From positions 171,939-235,938 of the forward strand of contig JAGFNQ010004005.1 in assembly GCA_024364735.1 (NCBI GenBank): a stretch of DNA of 64,000 nucleotides. Reading direction: 5' to 3'. The stretch's first letter is position 1, and every line of letters begins with the position of its first letter. This document shows positions 1 through 11,556 of this stretch, piece by piece. This stretch comes from Boesenbergia rotunda. Lineage: Eukaryota > Streptophyta > Magnoliopsida > Zingiberales > Zingiberaceae. The translations under genes and the position numbers were made by a program. The notes below the pieces were generated by a model. The model worked only from the letters and a program-made list of their open reading frames with translations, made no database searches and was not told where the DNA came from.

Positions 1-115
1 AACCGGGCATACGAGGGACACGCGGGAAAGCGGAAAGCAAGTCAGGCCGACCGGGCCGGGAGCCTAGTCAGTCGGTCTTGACACCTCCTTCGACTAGACT
101 TGAAGGGGAGGCTTG
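1..115 (+). mobile_element. 3' internal end of a Gypsy element with polypurine tract
   Basis: This is the last stretch of internal sequence of a Gypsy element whose body lies left of the window. It ends in a purine-rich tract (GAAGGGGAGGC, about 102-112) directly before the LTR at 116. The preceding motif CTTCGACTAGACTTGA is also found before the 3' LTR at 39201 and, inverted, at 12510-12530, which ties the three elements together. No coding sequence is visible here. Confidence 0.75.
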
Positions 116-892
116 TGATCCGGGCCTTCTGTTTTGGGAGGAAAGTTAGGGGCCCGGTCGGGATTGACTGGATTTGATCCGGGTCAGGAAAAACCGGGCC
201 AGCTCACCCTCGACCTTATGGGTCAGGCCGAAGGTTTAGGCCGGGCACTAAGAGGTCGGGTTCGAGAGCTCGAACCTCAAGAGGTCGGGAGCTAGGACTA
301 GATGACCTCAGGTCGGGTGCCAGAGCTCGGACATCAAGAGGTCGGGAGCTAGGACTAAATGACCTCGGGTCGGGTGCCAGAGCTCGGACATCAAGAGGTC
401 GGGAGCTAAGATTAGATGACCTCGGGTCGGGTGCCAGAGCTCGGACACCAAGAGGTCAGATCTGTCAGGATTCGACATTAAGGGGAAAAGACGTTGAACT
501 CAATCATTACCTGACACAGCCGCCACCCATTAATCAGGGTCGGAAAGGACAGATTTACAGACTGTCAGGCGGCTGTGTCAGCCTCACCCCAAGGCGGAAA
601 TATCCATCTGCTCAGTCTGACCCCTGAGCGAGTCTTAATGGGATGTGACATCCCACACGATGACAGACTTCCTCCCTCCCCTATATAAACCCCTCATATG
701 GCTCTGTAGAAGGGGGCTGCTATTTTGCAACAACACCACCCACTTTGTGAGCTACAATTTGGTCCGAGCCGAGTGACTTAAGCCCGACTCCTATTCAGCC
801 CGACCTCGACCCCCGAGCTACAGCAGACCGAGTTGCCTTGGTCAGACCGAGTCATCCGAGTGAGAACCGGTCTTCGCTTGTCGACAGGATCA
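116..892 (+). repeat. 3' LTR of a Tat-like Gypsy element
   Basis: The LTR starts TGATCCGGGCC after the polypurine tract and ends TCGACAGGATCA, so the ends are the inverted pair TGATCC/GGATCA seen in three other LTRs of this window. A TATA box (CTATATAAAC, 681-690) lies about 200 bases before the end, as in the relatives. It is 777 bp long. The downstream TSD half would be GAATA (893-897), but its partner is outside the window. An internal 57-bp tandem array is listed separately. Confidence 0.8.
281..465 (+). repeat. 57-bp tandem repeat inside LTR
   Basis: Units beginning GAGGTCGGGAGCTA recur at 281, 338, 395 and (partial) 452, a period of exactly 57 bases with few substitutions. Each unit contains AGAGCTCGGACA and ATGACCTC. 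The array lies in U3, upstream of the TATA box at 682, where repeated promoter elements would be expected; that role is inferred. Confidence 0.85.
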
Positions 893-1766
893 GAATACGA
901 GTTACAACTAAGTACTAGAATTATCCAAATCACTGTAAATAGTATAATCATCTATTTTTCATTTTAAATAATCATTCAGATTTCTTATTCGTATTATAGC
1001 AATTTCTTAATTTAATAAAGATCTATCAATCAATTTGTTCAAATAATCTTCAATTACATCAATCAATTAATCAACCTATGATTTATTAATTAATCAATAT
1101 TAACTCATTCGTTAAGTCAATCATCAATCTAATTATTGGGGCAATAATAATTAATTACTCTTGATCATTTATTAATTTGATCAACACTTTAATTAAATAG
1201 ATTAAACATTCAATTGCATTTAATTATCTTACTAATCAAATATTAGTTAATTACTCCGACAAACTTTGAGTAATCAACTACTCAACTTAATTAATTACAA
1301 TTTTAATAATTCATTTACGGGTCGAGCTAATTAAATTAGTTGACTATTAAATAAGTTAATAACTCAATTAATGAATCTGTTAATACATTTAAGCAAATAA
1401 CAAATAAATCATTAGTCATTTAATCAATTCATTAAACCTGTTATTAATCATATTATCAACCCAATTTATTAAACAATCAATCCCTAATGGCTAGACATAT
1501 CAATCTTTTAAGCCACTAATTGATAAATCTGTTATTGATTTTATTCCAATAATTTATCAATCTATAAGGATATAATTAAATAATTAATTAATAAGCTAAA
1601 TAAATCTATTCATCAAATAATCGATCAATTAAACTAATCAATTAGTTGAATTAATTAGACGTGATTAATCAAAATACCTACATGATATCTCCGTTGAATA
1701 TTAAACTTGATTATGGATAAATATTAATTTAAAGATAAAATAAAGTTAGTAGATAAAGATAGAATT
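893..1766. other. AT-rich intergenic DNA
   Basis: Very AT-rich sequence built of variations on TTAATTAATCAA. I see no open frame, no RNA gene and no clear element ends in it. Confidence 0.6.
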
Positions 1767-2005
1767 TGTTAACTTGATAAATCATGGATAGATAAAGTGT
1801 AATTATGGATAAGGATAAAGTTTCTTGGTAAAATAAAAGTATGTAGATTCAATGAATGTTGAACTGATGCTTATCCACTAAAGTCTATAAATATGTAACC
1901 CTTTGATGAATGAATGTAAGTTGAGTTAGTTCAGTTTTCTTATTCTCTCCTCTTCCACCAGAGTGAAACTCTTCTTCTATTTTTTCTTCCATTTTTCTTC
2001 TAACA
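1767..2005 (+). repeat. Probable 5' LTR of a truncated Copia element
   Basis: The stretch begins TGTTAACTTG and ends CTTCTAACA, a TGTTA/TAACA inverted pair typical of Copia LTRs, and is followed three bases later by a primer-binding-site-like sequence (TGATATCAAAGC, 2009-2020; the initiator-Met site is TGGTATCAGAGC). It contains a TATA-like CTATAAATATG near 1885 and a pyrimidine-rich leader. The left boundary is inferred from the inverted ends only, because no second LTR is present. Confidence 0.55.
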
Positions 2006-2021
2006 AAGTGATATCAAAGCT

Positions 2022-2210
2022 ATGACCAATGGAGGTATGATTCCCTTCCAAATTCCAATGCTCAAAGCAAGTAGTTATGATAATTAGAGTATCAAGATGA
2101 ACACGCTTCTTGGAGCTCATGATATTTGGGAAGTTATAGAGAAAGGTTGCAACGAGCCAAGTGATGACTCGACGCTATATCAGACTCAAAAAGATAGTCT
2201 GAGAGATTAA
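2022..2210 (+). pseudogene. Copia gag fragment (UBN2/DUF4219 type), broken
   Basis: Reading from the ATG at 2022 gives the usual start of a Copia Gag: a Met-Thr-Asn-Gly-Gly-Met opening, a proline/phenylalanine segment, then after an in-frame TAG (2085-2087, where the family has the Trp of a conserved Tyr-x-x-Trp) the conserved block with LLGAHDIWEVIEKG and QKDSLRD. A TAA follows at 2208. It lies directly after the LTR and primer-binding site, as a 5' gag should. Everything downstream of about 2210 is unlike Copia, so the element is truncated. Confidence 0.75.
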
Positions 2211-3052
2211 AAAAAAGACAAGAAGATCTAACAATGCACTCATGGCATATCAAGGAAAACACAGCAAAACTAATACAAATCTAAACCCACGGCACAACAA
2301 TAAGACCTACAGATCCAAGTATGCTATCAACAACTCAATCTAATGATAGTATCAAATTCCTAACCCCTAACCTGAGGTCTGCCGGAATCGTGTTCCTCTG
2401 TTGAAATCCAGCACAAATCGACGGCCAAGCTTGAGGGCACCACTACTTCCAGATCTCGATCTGATCTGCAAACTCCGCCTCCTCCCAAATCCTCCAAACC
2501 TAGAGTCCAATTGCGATCTAAAAGAAGCTAAGCTCAAAGAGTGGCAGCGACATCTTGAGGGGTTTGGGGAAGAAGAACGAGCAACGGAAAAAGCCTGGAA
2601 TAGAGACTCGCCTTCACCCGTCACAAGGAGATCACCAGAGCTCAGTTTGGGACCAATTGGCATCCGCGAGTGAAATGGCAAAGGTGGGAGATCGAGATCG
2701 GTGGAGGAGAGGAGGCGTTCGCGATTTGGTTCATGGGCAAAGGTAGGGCAGAAAGGGGGGAAACGTGACTTCAATGGGTTGCCCTTTTTGCATTTAACCC
2801 CTTCTACCTTAACATTTACAAACCCTAACCTTATTTTAGTGTTCCTTAGCAATTTAGCCCGTTCTAGTTTAGGCTTCTTTGTGATTAGCCCTTCAAACTC
2901 AATTTTAGAGTAATCTAATCTTCCAAATCTCTTCCATTGTCTATAAACCATAATTCTTTTTCGAAAAAAAATTAAAAAAAATGCTGGACCGAGTGTGACG
3001 TGTCATATTTAACAAGGGCGTACGAGATGTCCGAGGGACGAGAAGACTAGAG
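2211..3052. other. Unassigned sequence with an arginine/serine-rich open frame
   Basis: The stretch is more GC-rich than its surroundings. A 194-codon open frame runs on the minus strand (2951-2367); its product would be basic and low in complexity, with no domain I recognise, and open frames also exist on the other strand. It may be a captured gene 5' region or part of an unknown repeat. I do not call a gene. Confidence 0.3.
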
Positions 3053-3792
3053 CAATGGCGTAGCCAGAATTATCGATCAGGAGGGGCGATTTTTGACTAA
3101 GAAATGATTTTCAAAAATTTTAACTTTAATGTAAATTAATCAATATCAAAACTTAGACATGAGACATCAAATATACACAGGACTTAACTCAATTGATCGA
3201 CACCAAAACTATCTTGATACTTACATAACTTTGGTTCGATCATAATTGGATCAAATCAACTTCAAATCGATTCTGATTTGAATCAATATAATCCTTAGAT
3301 ACAAAACATCAAATACACACAGTGTCTAACTTAATTCGGTTGATTAACATCAAAACTATCCGGGGATGTTTACATAAACTTGGTTCGATCATAATTTGAC
3401 CAAATCAACTTCAAAGCAATCACGGATTCAACCAACGTAATCCTTATCTCCGCACCTACCTATCAGATTTATTTTGAATCCAATCCAATTTTAATTTAGC
3501 ATTTTCACTTCAAGTTCTATGAATTACTTCATTCATTTATTATCATATATTTTATTTTTAAAATTCAATATTTATCATTCTCAATCAAGATATTTTCTTA
3601 TAAAAGTTATACTAATGGATAATTTAGGTCTTGAGATTTCCAAATATATAATCAATTTCAATTTTTGGACGATGAACGATGATAAATTAATCCGTTAAAG
3701 TGCCAACGAATATATATATATATATATATATATATATCAAAGTGTCAAGGGGTGCGACCGCACCCCCTGTGGCTAAGGTGGCTACGCCACTG
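3053..3792. mobile_element. Non-autonomous DNA transposon with 14-bp inverted ends
   Basis: The left end CAATGGCGTAGCCA (3053-3066) and the right end TGGCTACGCCACTG (3779-3792) are inverted repeats matching at 13 of 14 bases. Near the right end the sequence reads GGTGCGACCGCACCCC, itself a dyad. Inside are two diverged copies of a block of about 140 bp (roughly 3160-3300 and 3300-3440, both containing TTGGTTCGATCATAATT) and a (TA)n run near 3712-3737. No open frame. I could not see a convincing TSD, so the superfamily is left open. Confidence 0.6.
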
Positions 3793-4461
3793 CCGGGGAG
3801 GGAGTCCGTTTGAGGAGAAGGCCGGAGACGGGCTCAGGTGAGCCTAACTCTCGATGATCAGAAATCACCCAAAAGTGTTAAAAAATTGGTCAACTAAAAG
3901 TTGACTAGAACCAGCCGAGCTCAGGCGCTCGAGTCAACTCGGGCGCCCGGGTGCTCATGTATACGAGCGCCCATATTGACTCGGCCGCCCGACCTTGAGT
4001 CTATCGCCAATTAGCCATTTTTTAGCTATTGTGACATAGATAAACGTTGACCCTGATCAGGCGCCCATGTTGCACTCAAGCGACCATGATGTACCACGTT
4101 AACACATCGATAAGATTGTCCAGGGGTTATAAGTAGACCCCTTAACTCAGAATCTTTCATCAATTGTTTTGTTAACAACTTCTATAATTCATTTGTGAGT
4201 CTTCTCTAAGTTTATAAGTTTGTAAGAGATTTTTCAGCCCACAAGGAGTTATTTGGAGATTGAGCGTTCAACTATCTTGGATTAACAACCACTCTGGTTG
4301 CAGACAAGTAAAATCTAATGCTTCTTTATTTTAGTTGTTATTCTTTTATGTTGTGTTCTTATTTGACTTAACTATCCTTATTTTTGTTTTAGAAGACAAA
4401 AGATTTAGTTTTTAATTTGCAGAGCTATTCACCCCCTCTAGCCGGCTTGATCCTTCCTAAC
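3793..4461 (+). other. Possible LTR or leader remnant of a retroelement
   Basis: The stretch contains a GTTATAAGTAGACCCC TATA-like region near 4128, a pyrimidine-rich leader, and ends with the CTATTCACCCCCTCTAGCCGG motif region (about 4425-4444) that I associate with the 3' part of plant retroelement LTRs. No matching second LTR or TSD was found, so this is only a suggestion. Confidence 0.3.
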
Positions 4462-4897
4462 ATATATCAATTGGGAGGCATTATTGTGGAAGTTTTTATA
4501 GAGAAACCAAATGCAACTAAGATTGAGGTGAATACTATAATATCTAAGGTATATAATCTTTCTTTGCTCTAAATATAACATCACAATTCTTCCAAATCCA
4601 ACTAACATATTAGATATGAAATGCTTCAACTAACATATTATTTATCATGATGTGCCTAAAGTATATGCTAACTATTTGGGTGACTTCAAAATTATTTTTT
4701 TTCCCAAAAATTGATTTGTTTTTGCAGGAGATAACTTGTCGGAGATAAATATGCTAGATTGAAATTACTCAATATAATTTCAACATATCTGTTGAGTGGC
4801 CTAAATCAATAAGTTCAGGCTGTTAAACAAGAAAAAGCTGCTTAGAATGACTTAGTTGGCTAGAAAGACCTAAGCTGCCTTGTAATGTAGAGTGCAG

Positions 4898-5245
4898 AAT
4901 CTCGAGTGTAGAGTCAAAGTCCAGACTCCGGACTTGGAGGCTCCCGAATCTGACTCTCAAGTGTAAACTCTCGACTTAGAGACTCCCAAGTGTAGAGTCC
5001 GAGTAGCAGAGTTCAAGTGAAGAGTCTAAAAGTAGACTCCCGACTTTTAGGCTCTCGAGCCTGACTTCTGAGTACAAACTCTTGACTTGGAGACTCTTGA
5101 GCGCAAAGTCCTGAGTTGCAGAGTTCAAGAGTAGAGTTCAAGACTTGGAGGCTCCCGACTTGAGACCTTTGAGTGCAGAGTCTTAGTATAAACTCCCGAC
5201 TTGAGAGTCTTGAGTGCAGAGTCTAAGTACAGACTCCCGACTCCA
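4898..5245 (+). repeat. Degenerate minisatellite
   Basis: About 350 bases are built from variants of two short blocks, GAGTGCAGAGTC and GACTCCCGACTT(GGAG), alternating with irregular spacing. Both blocks contain GAGTC/GACTC, so the array is rich in short dyads. There is no open frame and no obvious parent element. Confidence 0.7.
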
Positions 5246-6256
5246 AGTGGAAAAGAGAGTTGTTGAAGCCTATGTAATACAGTTTCCTAAATAGATTCAT
5301 CCTCCTCCGACTGTATTTTGAGGTTATGATGGATGCATGTTTCCCAGGATACAATAGTGGAACCACTCACACAACCAAGCATTGGTTGCTCATGGTGCAC
5401 TGAGAAAGTACCCAATTGCTACCACAGGTAATCCACCAGGTGAAACGTACGGTGGAGGAAGATTTGAGAGAATGAAGATGTAAGCAAATCTTTGCTATTA
5501 GCTCGCAAGCTTACTTTTACTCTTGATCACTACCTCTTTATATAAGAGTTAATTAGACCAATGCAATATTTGATGATTGAATTAAAGTCATTTACTACCC
5601 ATTAATCCGTCTAGATCAAACGTCTAGATTTTTTCATTAATTATCGATTATGCATCTGTTACATTTGAACAACAAATAAAAATTATTCAAGTGGCAAAAC
5701 GTTAGTTTAATAGCTTAGATAAATTTTGCCTCTACTGGTTCGATATTCGGCACGCGCAAGTCATGCTCGCACATCAGTCAACTTGGATTCGTATAAATCT
5801 GGATCTTGGATTTGCACCCCCTATGCACCCACACGTAAAAGAGAGTCTCTCACATATATTTATTCACAATTAATATGCTTGTGAATATAAACCAATTAAT
5901 ATATCTTTTTTTGTCATTTATATCCAATAATTTTGTGTAACTGGCCGTCTAAAAAATAATGGTAGATGATAGGGCATCAGAAAATAAATTTTTATCAACT
6001 TCGTAGTTCATGGATGATAATAACTCGTACAATAAAATTGATAGATTTTATCATCTAACTTTACAAATTTTTGAATAATTGTCAGTCGATTTAAATTATA
6101 TATATAATTTTGTTAAAAAATTTATCGTGCAAACTCATAATTTTGGTGGACAAAGCACGCCTTTGAATAGGTGACGTCGATTAAAGTTGTCAGAATCCCA
6201 TAGTAGTCAGATAATAACAGTATTCAAGTTGTAATATTACCGATATATATAGATTA
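5246..6256. other. Intergenic DNA, nothing assigned
   Basis: A short stretch at 5330-5490 has balanced base composition and resembles exon sequence in texture, but its frames are broken and I recognise no protein. The remainder is AT-rich without clear repeats. Confidence 0.4.
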
Positions 6257-6264
6257 AAATGTGG

Positions 6265-6979
6265 GAAAATTTGAGAAAACTACCTAACATCAAATTGGGT
6301 TTTGTATGTACTTTCCAATCAAAAATTTCTTTGCATGTATTCCCTGATAGGATTGACAAGACAGTTTTGTGTGTTATTTTTTTATCAGTATAAAAGAGTA
6401 AAAATTCAATATAAATCGAAAAGATTTGAGTATAAATTGTTTGAGATTGAGTACTAATTTAAGAAATTTGAGTATTATTTGAAAAAATTTGAGTATATAT
6501 TATTTCAGTATATAGTAAAAATTTCAGTATACATTATCAAAATTTAAGTATGAATTGATTTATATTAAGTATTATTTGAAAAAATTTGAGTATAAAATTT
6601 AGAAATTTGAGTATATGAGGTTGCATCCACCACATCAAGATTTTCACATGAGGGATCATCGAAATTTTATACACAAATTTCTTAAATTAGTACTAAATCT
6701 CAAACAATTTATACTTAAATCTTTATAATATATACTAAGTTTTCACTCTTTTATACTCACCACATCAAGATTTTCACATAAGGGGTCACCGAAACTTTGT
6801 ACTCAAATTTCGTGAATTAGTACTCAATCTCAAACAATTTATACTCAAATCTTTACAATGTATACTAAGTTTTCACTCTTTTACACTCAATCCATCAGGG
6901 AGTGAATGCAAAAAATTTATCAAGTGGGGAGTGCATGCAAAGGACAGTTTGGGATTGGGGAGTTTTCTCCAATTAACCC
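6265..6979. mobile_element. Inverted-repeat MITE with 8-bp TSD
   Basis: The element is flanked by AAATGTGG (6257-6264 and 6980-6987). Its ends are long inverted repeats: the left half (TTTGAGTATAAATTGTTTGAG, AGTATAAAAGAGT) recurs inverted in the right half (CTCAAACAATTTATACTCAAA, ACTCTTTTACACT), interrupted by a duplicated central block starting CACCACATCAAGATTTTCACA at about 6632 and 6759. The outer ends share GAGAAAACT. No coding sequence. An 8-bp TSD suggests hAT ancestry but the end sequence is not typical. A relative lies at 53454-53813. Confidence 0.7.
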
Positions 6980-6987
6980 AAATGTGG

Positions 6988-8015
6988 GGCAATAATGTAT
7001 TGTACTTAAAAAAAAATAAAATTTTAATATTCTTAATACTTATCTTCTTCGATACTTATCTTTTATATATTAATTATATAGTAAACACATCTCTAAGTTA
7101 AAATCTACCTACAACCAAGATGTATATAAATATCATTCATAGAGTTAAATATGTGCACATATTCTTACAAAAGTATACTTTCAATCGAGATACGTCAAAG
7201 AAAAAAAATACAGAAAAAATTCTCATTACATTTTAATTAAGTTGTATAATTCGCACCTAGGATTTTGAAGTTGCTTGGCTGTTCTAAAATTATGGTATAG
7301 TAGAGCCAATATCTCCAACAAGGTGATGGCCATTTTTATTTTTAATAGATCCAGTTAGCTACGTCGTATCTGCTACACCAATTAATGTCTAAAAAAGAAT
7401 ATTTTTGATATGAGAAATTTCGATATAAGATATATAATGTAAAATTTTTTGACTTTTTTTAAAACATAGAATATCATTTTGACAATTTTGATAATTAAGA
7501 ATGCCCTTGATTTCTTTTATCGTTGTACTTATTTTGTATGCACATACCTGGGCAATAACCAATACAAATTATTATTTACTAAACAACAACAATAATAAAA
7601 AAAATCAAAAATTTTAAATTATTACAAATAAGCTGATCTTAACCTTCCTCAAATCTCTCTTCAATTCATTTTATTTAATTATCATTTTTAATGTGAATTT
7701 ATTTCGTTCTCTCCTTTAAAAACATAATCATCCTTAAATAAACAAACATTTACTAGCCAAGATGTGGGGGTGGTTTTACTTTTAGGAAATATGTCTGGAA
7801 TTATTAATGTTATACAAGTTTAATTTCTCCAAATTAGGAAATGTGAATTGTAATTTGCACGAAATTTAAAATTTATTTATATATTTAGTAGATTTTATAA
7901 CGGACGAATTATTATATTTTAATGACGTGTTTTTCTAAATTTAGCAGCGTACGGCTCTCACTAGATATAGTACGGAGGATCTTTGTCATAAGGTACAGCA
8001 ATTTGGATTCCCGAC
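6988..8015. other. AT-rich upstream region of the subtilase gene
   Basis: AT-rich DNA without open frames. The promoter of the protease at 8016 must lie in its right part, but no TATA box stands out with confidence; ATATAGTACGG near 7968 is a weak candidate. Confidence 0.4.
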
Positions 8016-10213
8016 ATGGATCTTTCGCCATGGCTTCTTTTTCTTCTCCTCGCCTTCTTCTCGAATCCCTCCGTCTCCTTTTCTTCTTTTGCGAGCCGTT
8101 ACATTATTCAAGTGGAAGAGCCGATTGAGTCGCTGACGGAAGGTAGCCTGAAGAGGTTTCATGAATCTTTCCTGCCGCCGGCCGTCGAGTCGTCTGGCGC
8201 GGAACGGCGGCTGCTGCACTCCTACAGCGAAGTATTCAGCGGGTTCGCCGCCACGCTGACGGAGGAAGAGCTGCAGGAGATGGGGAAGAAGAATGGCTTC
8301 GTGCGGTCTTTCCCCGACCGAGTGCTGCGCGTGATGACCACCCACACGCCGGATTTCCTCGGGCTCAAGGTCGGGAGTAAGGGGCTGTGGAACGACTCGA
8401 AGCTCGGGAGCGGAGTCATCGTCGGAGTTCTCGACACCGGCGTGACGCCCGGACACCCTTCCTTCGACGACGAGGGGGTCCCGCCTCCGCCCTCGACGTG
8501 GAAGGGCTCCTGCGAGCTACAGACCGGTTGCAACAACAAGCTCATCGGCGCCAGGTCGATGATCGCCGGTGGGGGTGGGAGTCCTCCCGTCGACAAGAAC
8601 GGCCACGGTTCCCACACTTCCTCCACTGCAGCAGGTAACTTCGTCCGCAACGCGAGTTACTTCGGCTTGGCCAAAGGCACGGCCGCCGGGATGGCCCCTC
8701 GGGCTCACCTCGCCATCTACCAGGTCTGCAACGGCACCAAAATTGTAACCTGCAGTTATGCCGACATCCTCGCCGGGTTGGACGCAGCTGTAAGGGACGG
8801 CGTTGACATCCTCTCTATCTCGCTCAGGGGCCCTTCCATGCCTCTCGACCAGGATCCCATCGCCATCGGTTCGTTCGCGGCGGCCAGTAAAGGGATCTTC
8901 GTCAGTTGCTCCGCCGGAAACTTTGGACCTAGCAACTCCACCCTCTCCAACGAGGCTCCGTGGATGCTCACCGTGGCGGCCAGCAGCGTCGACCGAAGAT
9001 TCAGGGCCTCCGTGAAGCTTCCCAGCGGGAAGGTGATCCCCGGAGAGTCTCTCGACCAGCCTAGTAACTTTCCTAAAAGCTCTCTTCCCCTATACTACTC
9101 CACCGAGTCGCCGACCTGCGACACGGATCCTCTCGATGATAGCCACAGGGCAACGTCTGGGTCTGCGAAGCCGGCGGCACCCGTGATGTGTTTGCTTTGG
9201 CCAAGTCCCACGGCGCCAGGGCGTTGATCTTAATTTCCCTCAAACAAGTGGGCGCCACTAACATCATGAGCAGGATGGACTTTCCCGGGCTTGTGCTCGC
9301 CGCCGGCGAAGGCTCCGACCTCATATCGTATTTGAACTCTACTTCCGACCCCTCCGCGTCAATCGTCTTCAATGGGACGGTTCTCGGAGTATCCACCGCC
9401 CCCGCCGTGGCTTGGTTCTCCTCCCGGGGGCCGTCACTGGCAGTGCCGGGAATCCTCAAGCCAGACATCTCCGGCCCTGGCCTTAACATCTTCGCGGCCT
9501 GGATTGGCACTCCGGGGTACAAGTTCGACTCCGGGACGTCCATGTCCGCGCCTCACCTCAGCGGTGTCGCCGCGCTCTTAAAGGCCGCATATCCTACTTG
9601 GTCGCCGGCAGCTATCAGGTCGGCGATCGTCACCACCGCAGACGCCGACGTCACCGACGAGTTCCTTAAGTCGGCGCTCTATTTCGCCAAGGGAGCAGGG
9701 CACGTCAACCCTACAAAAGCTGCCGATCCCGGTTTCATTTACGACATCACCCGCGACGACTACGTCGCCTACATCTGCGGCAAATTCGGCGAAGAAGGCG
9801 CCAGAAATATAGCGCGCGGAGTCGTCGACTGTTCGAAGAGCGTGACGGAAGAGGAGCTCAACTACCCGTCGATTCTGCTGACCCCCAAAGGCCGGGCGGC
9901 GGCCAAAGTGACCCGGACGGTCACGAATGTCGGATCGGCGAGATCGAGCTACACGGTGTCGGTGACCATATCGAAGACTGCCGTGTCGGCCACTGTCACC
10001 CCCAAGAAGCTAACGTTCACCGAGCTGAACGAGCAGAAGTCGTTCACCGTGAGCGCGAAATGGGGCTCCGGCGGTCCTCCTACTTCCGCCATTCAATTCT
10101 TGGAGGGAAAGTTGACTTGGACCTCCGATGATGGTAAGCATGTGGTGACCAGCCCATTTGTCGTCTCCGCGATTACGGATATTCCTGATCCGTTTGGAGA
10201 TTCGAATAAATAA
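8016..10213 (+). pseudogene. Subtilisin-like serine protease (plant subtilase), frameshifted
   Basis: Plant subtilases (peptidase family S8) are secreted proteases made as prepro-proteins. The ATG at 8016 starts a hydrophobic signal peptide (residues 1-25), then an I9 propeptide (about 28-110). The S8 domain has the catalytic Asp in GVLDTG (residue 140), His in GHGSHT (197), the oxyanion Asn in SAGNFGP (302) and, after the break, Ser in GTSMSAPH (codon at 9539). A C-terminal Fn3-like domain starts near the ELNYPS motif. The frame of 8016-9227 and the frame ending at 10213 fit together only if one base is missing near 9147-9149, inside the PA domain; there is no intron signal there. Repaired length would be about 730 residues, normal for the family. 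Without the repair the protein loses its catalytic Ser. Either a recent pseudogene or an assembly error. Confidence 0.9.
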
Positions 10214-10265
10214 ATATTTTTCCTTTCAATGTCATAAATTAACATTTTTATAAGTGTTTTTTCAC

Positions 10266-10334
<69 letters not shown>

Positions 10335-10539
10335 CTACGATAGAGAGTGTGAAATTACAACATGAAATTCAATGTGAATGATTTAACATTTTTCGTTCAC
10401 ACGTTCGATTATCGCTAGGATACCGATGACGGCCTCCGACTGCCATCCCGAACAAAACTATAACTTGGAGGTACGATGAATCCGTCGAGGATCGTTATAA
10501 TTGAAGTGTCATGTCATTCACGTTGAAAAATTTATCTTA

Positions 10540-10588
<49 letters not shown>

Positions 10589-11438
10589 TTGAGCCGCCGC
10601 TTGGTCGTGATTTTACGGTGCCAGGAAGGAAGATAATAGGTGAATATTTTAGAAAATTTACTAATTTGGAAAACTCAGTCTATTGCCATTATTATTTTTA
10701 AAACCATTAATATCAACAAATATCACATTAATATTTCACCAAAGACCATTAATTAATTGATGTATTCGTGTGCCAAAACAATAATTTAGCCGTATCATCT
10801 TTTACTATATGTAAAATAAAAGATATATCACATAGATTAGTATATTTATTGCTCCCAAATTAAATTTTTAAAAATTAGAAAAGATTTTCTACACTTTGTA
10901 ATCTTGGACCTTTGCTAGGTAGTTTAATGTTGAAGTGCATATAAGGATTAAAATCTAATTAAATCAGTATATTTATTTTTTACGTATTAATTATAATATT
11001 CGAATTAATAATTTTTATAATTTATTTTTTTCTTACTAATCTAAGAATAGATTGACCATGATGTTGAAAATTATTCCCCATTTACTACTGAAGTGCAACA
11101 TGCATTTATATTTATTCTTGGTTTTTTTTAATGATATTTATTTCTTTCATTATTTCATTTATCAGTCAAGATCATGGACACAGCCTTTGTAGTTTACTGC
11201 TGAAGTGAAATATGCATTTATTTATTCTTTGTTACCTTTCCTGTTTTCTGTTTTATATACTTGGCTCTTATCACTTTCATTATTTCATTTATTGGCATCA
11301 ATTTCAAATAAAATTTTTAACCTAAGGGTATTTACATTGTTAAACCTCTCAACAAACTTTTTTATAGTTCCCAATATACGAAATCAATGTCACATCATAA
11401 TTATAAAAATTTAGAATACTACTAAATAGTCAGAATCT
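10214..11438. other. AT-rich DNA downstream of the subtilase
   Basis: AT-rich sequence containing two long (TA)n tracts (about 10268-10330 and 10543-10581) that frame a small element listed separately. Between 10620 and 11438 I see no gene, only AT-rich DNA including two similar segments with GAAGTGCAACATGCATTTAT near 11091 and GAAGTGAAATATGCATTTAT near 11202. Confidence 0.5.
10331..10542. mobile_element. Small element nested in (TA)n, diverged copy
   Basis: A non-TA segment of about 212 bases is bounded on both sides by (TA)n runs. It contains CCCGAACAAAACTATAACTT (near 10452), matching the core of the TA-nested elements at 44.6-46.0 kb (CCCGAACAAAACTATATCCC, and inverted GGGTTATAGTTTTGTTCGGG). 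The ends are too diverged to show clear inverted repeats. Assignment rests on the shared core and the shared microsatellite setting. Confidence 0.5.
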
Positions 11439-11556
11439 GGATGACCAGGATAAACAAATAAATATGGTTAAAAAATAAATTTAATATTGATCCTATCGGA
11501 TGACCAGAATAAACAAATAAATATGGTTAAAAAATAAATTTAATATTGATCCTATC
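11439..11556. repeat. 59-bp tandem duplication across an LTR edge
   Basis: Two copies of a 59-bp unit starting GGATGACCAG (11439 and 11498), nearly identical. Each unit ends with TGATCCTATC, the terminal bases of the LTR that starts at 11547, so the LTR terminus is present twice. Confidence 0.85.

Noticed and set aside
2367..2951. A 194-codon minus-strand frame
   Set aside because: Basic, low-complexity product with competing frames on the other strand and no recognised domain; kept only as unassigned sequence.
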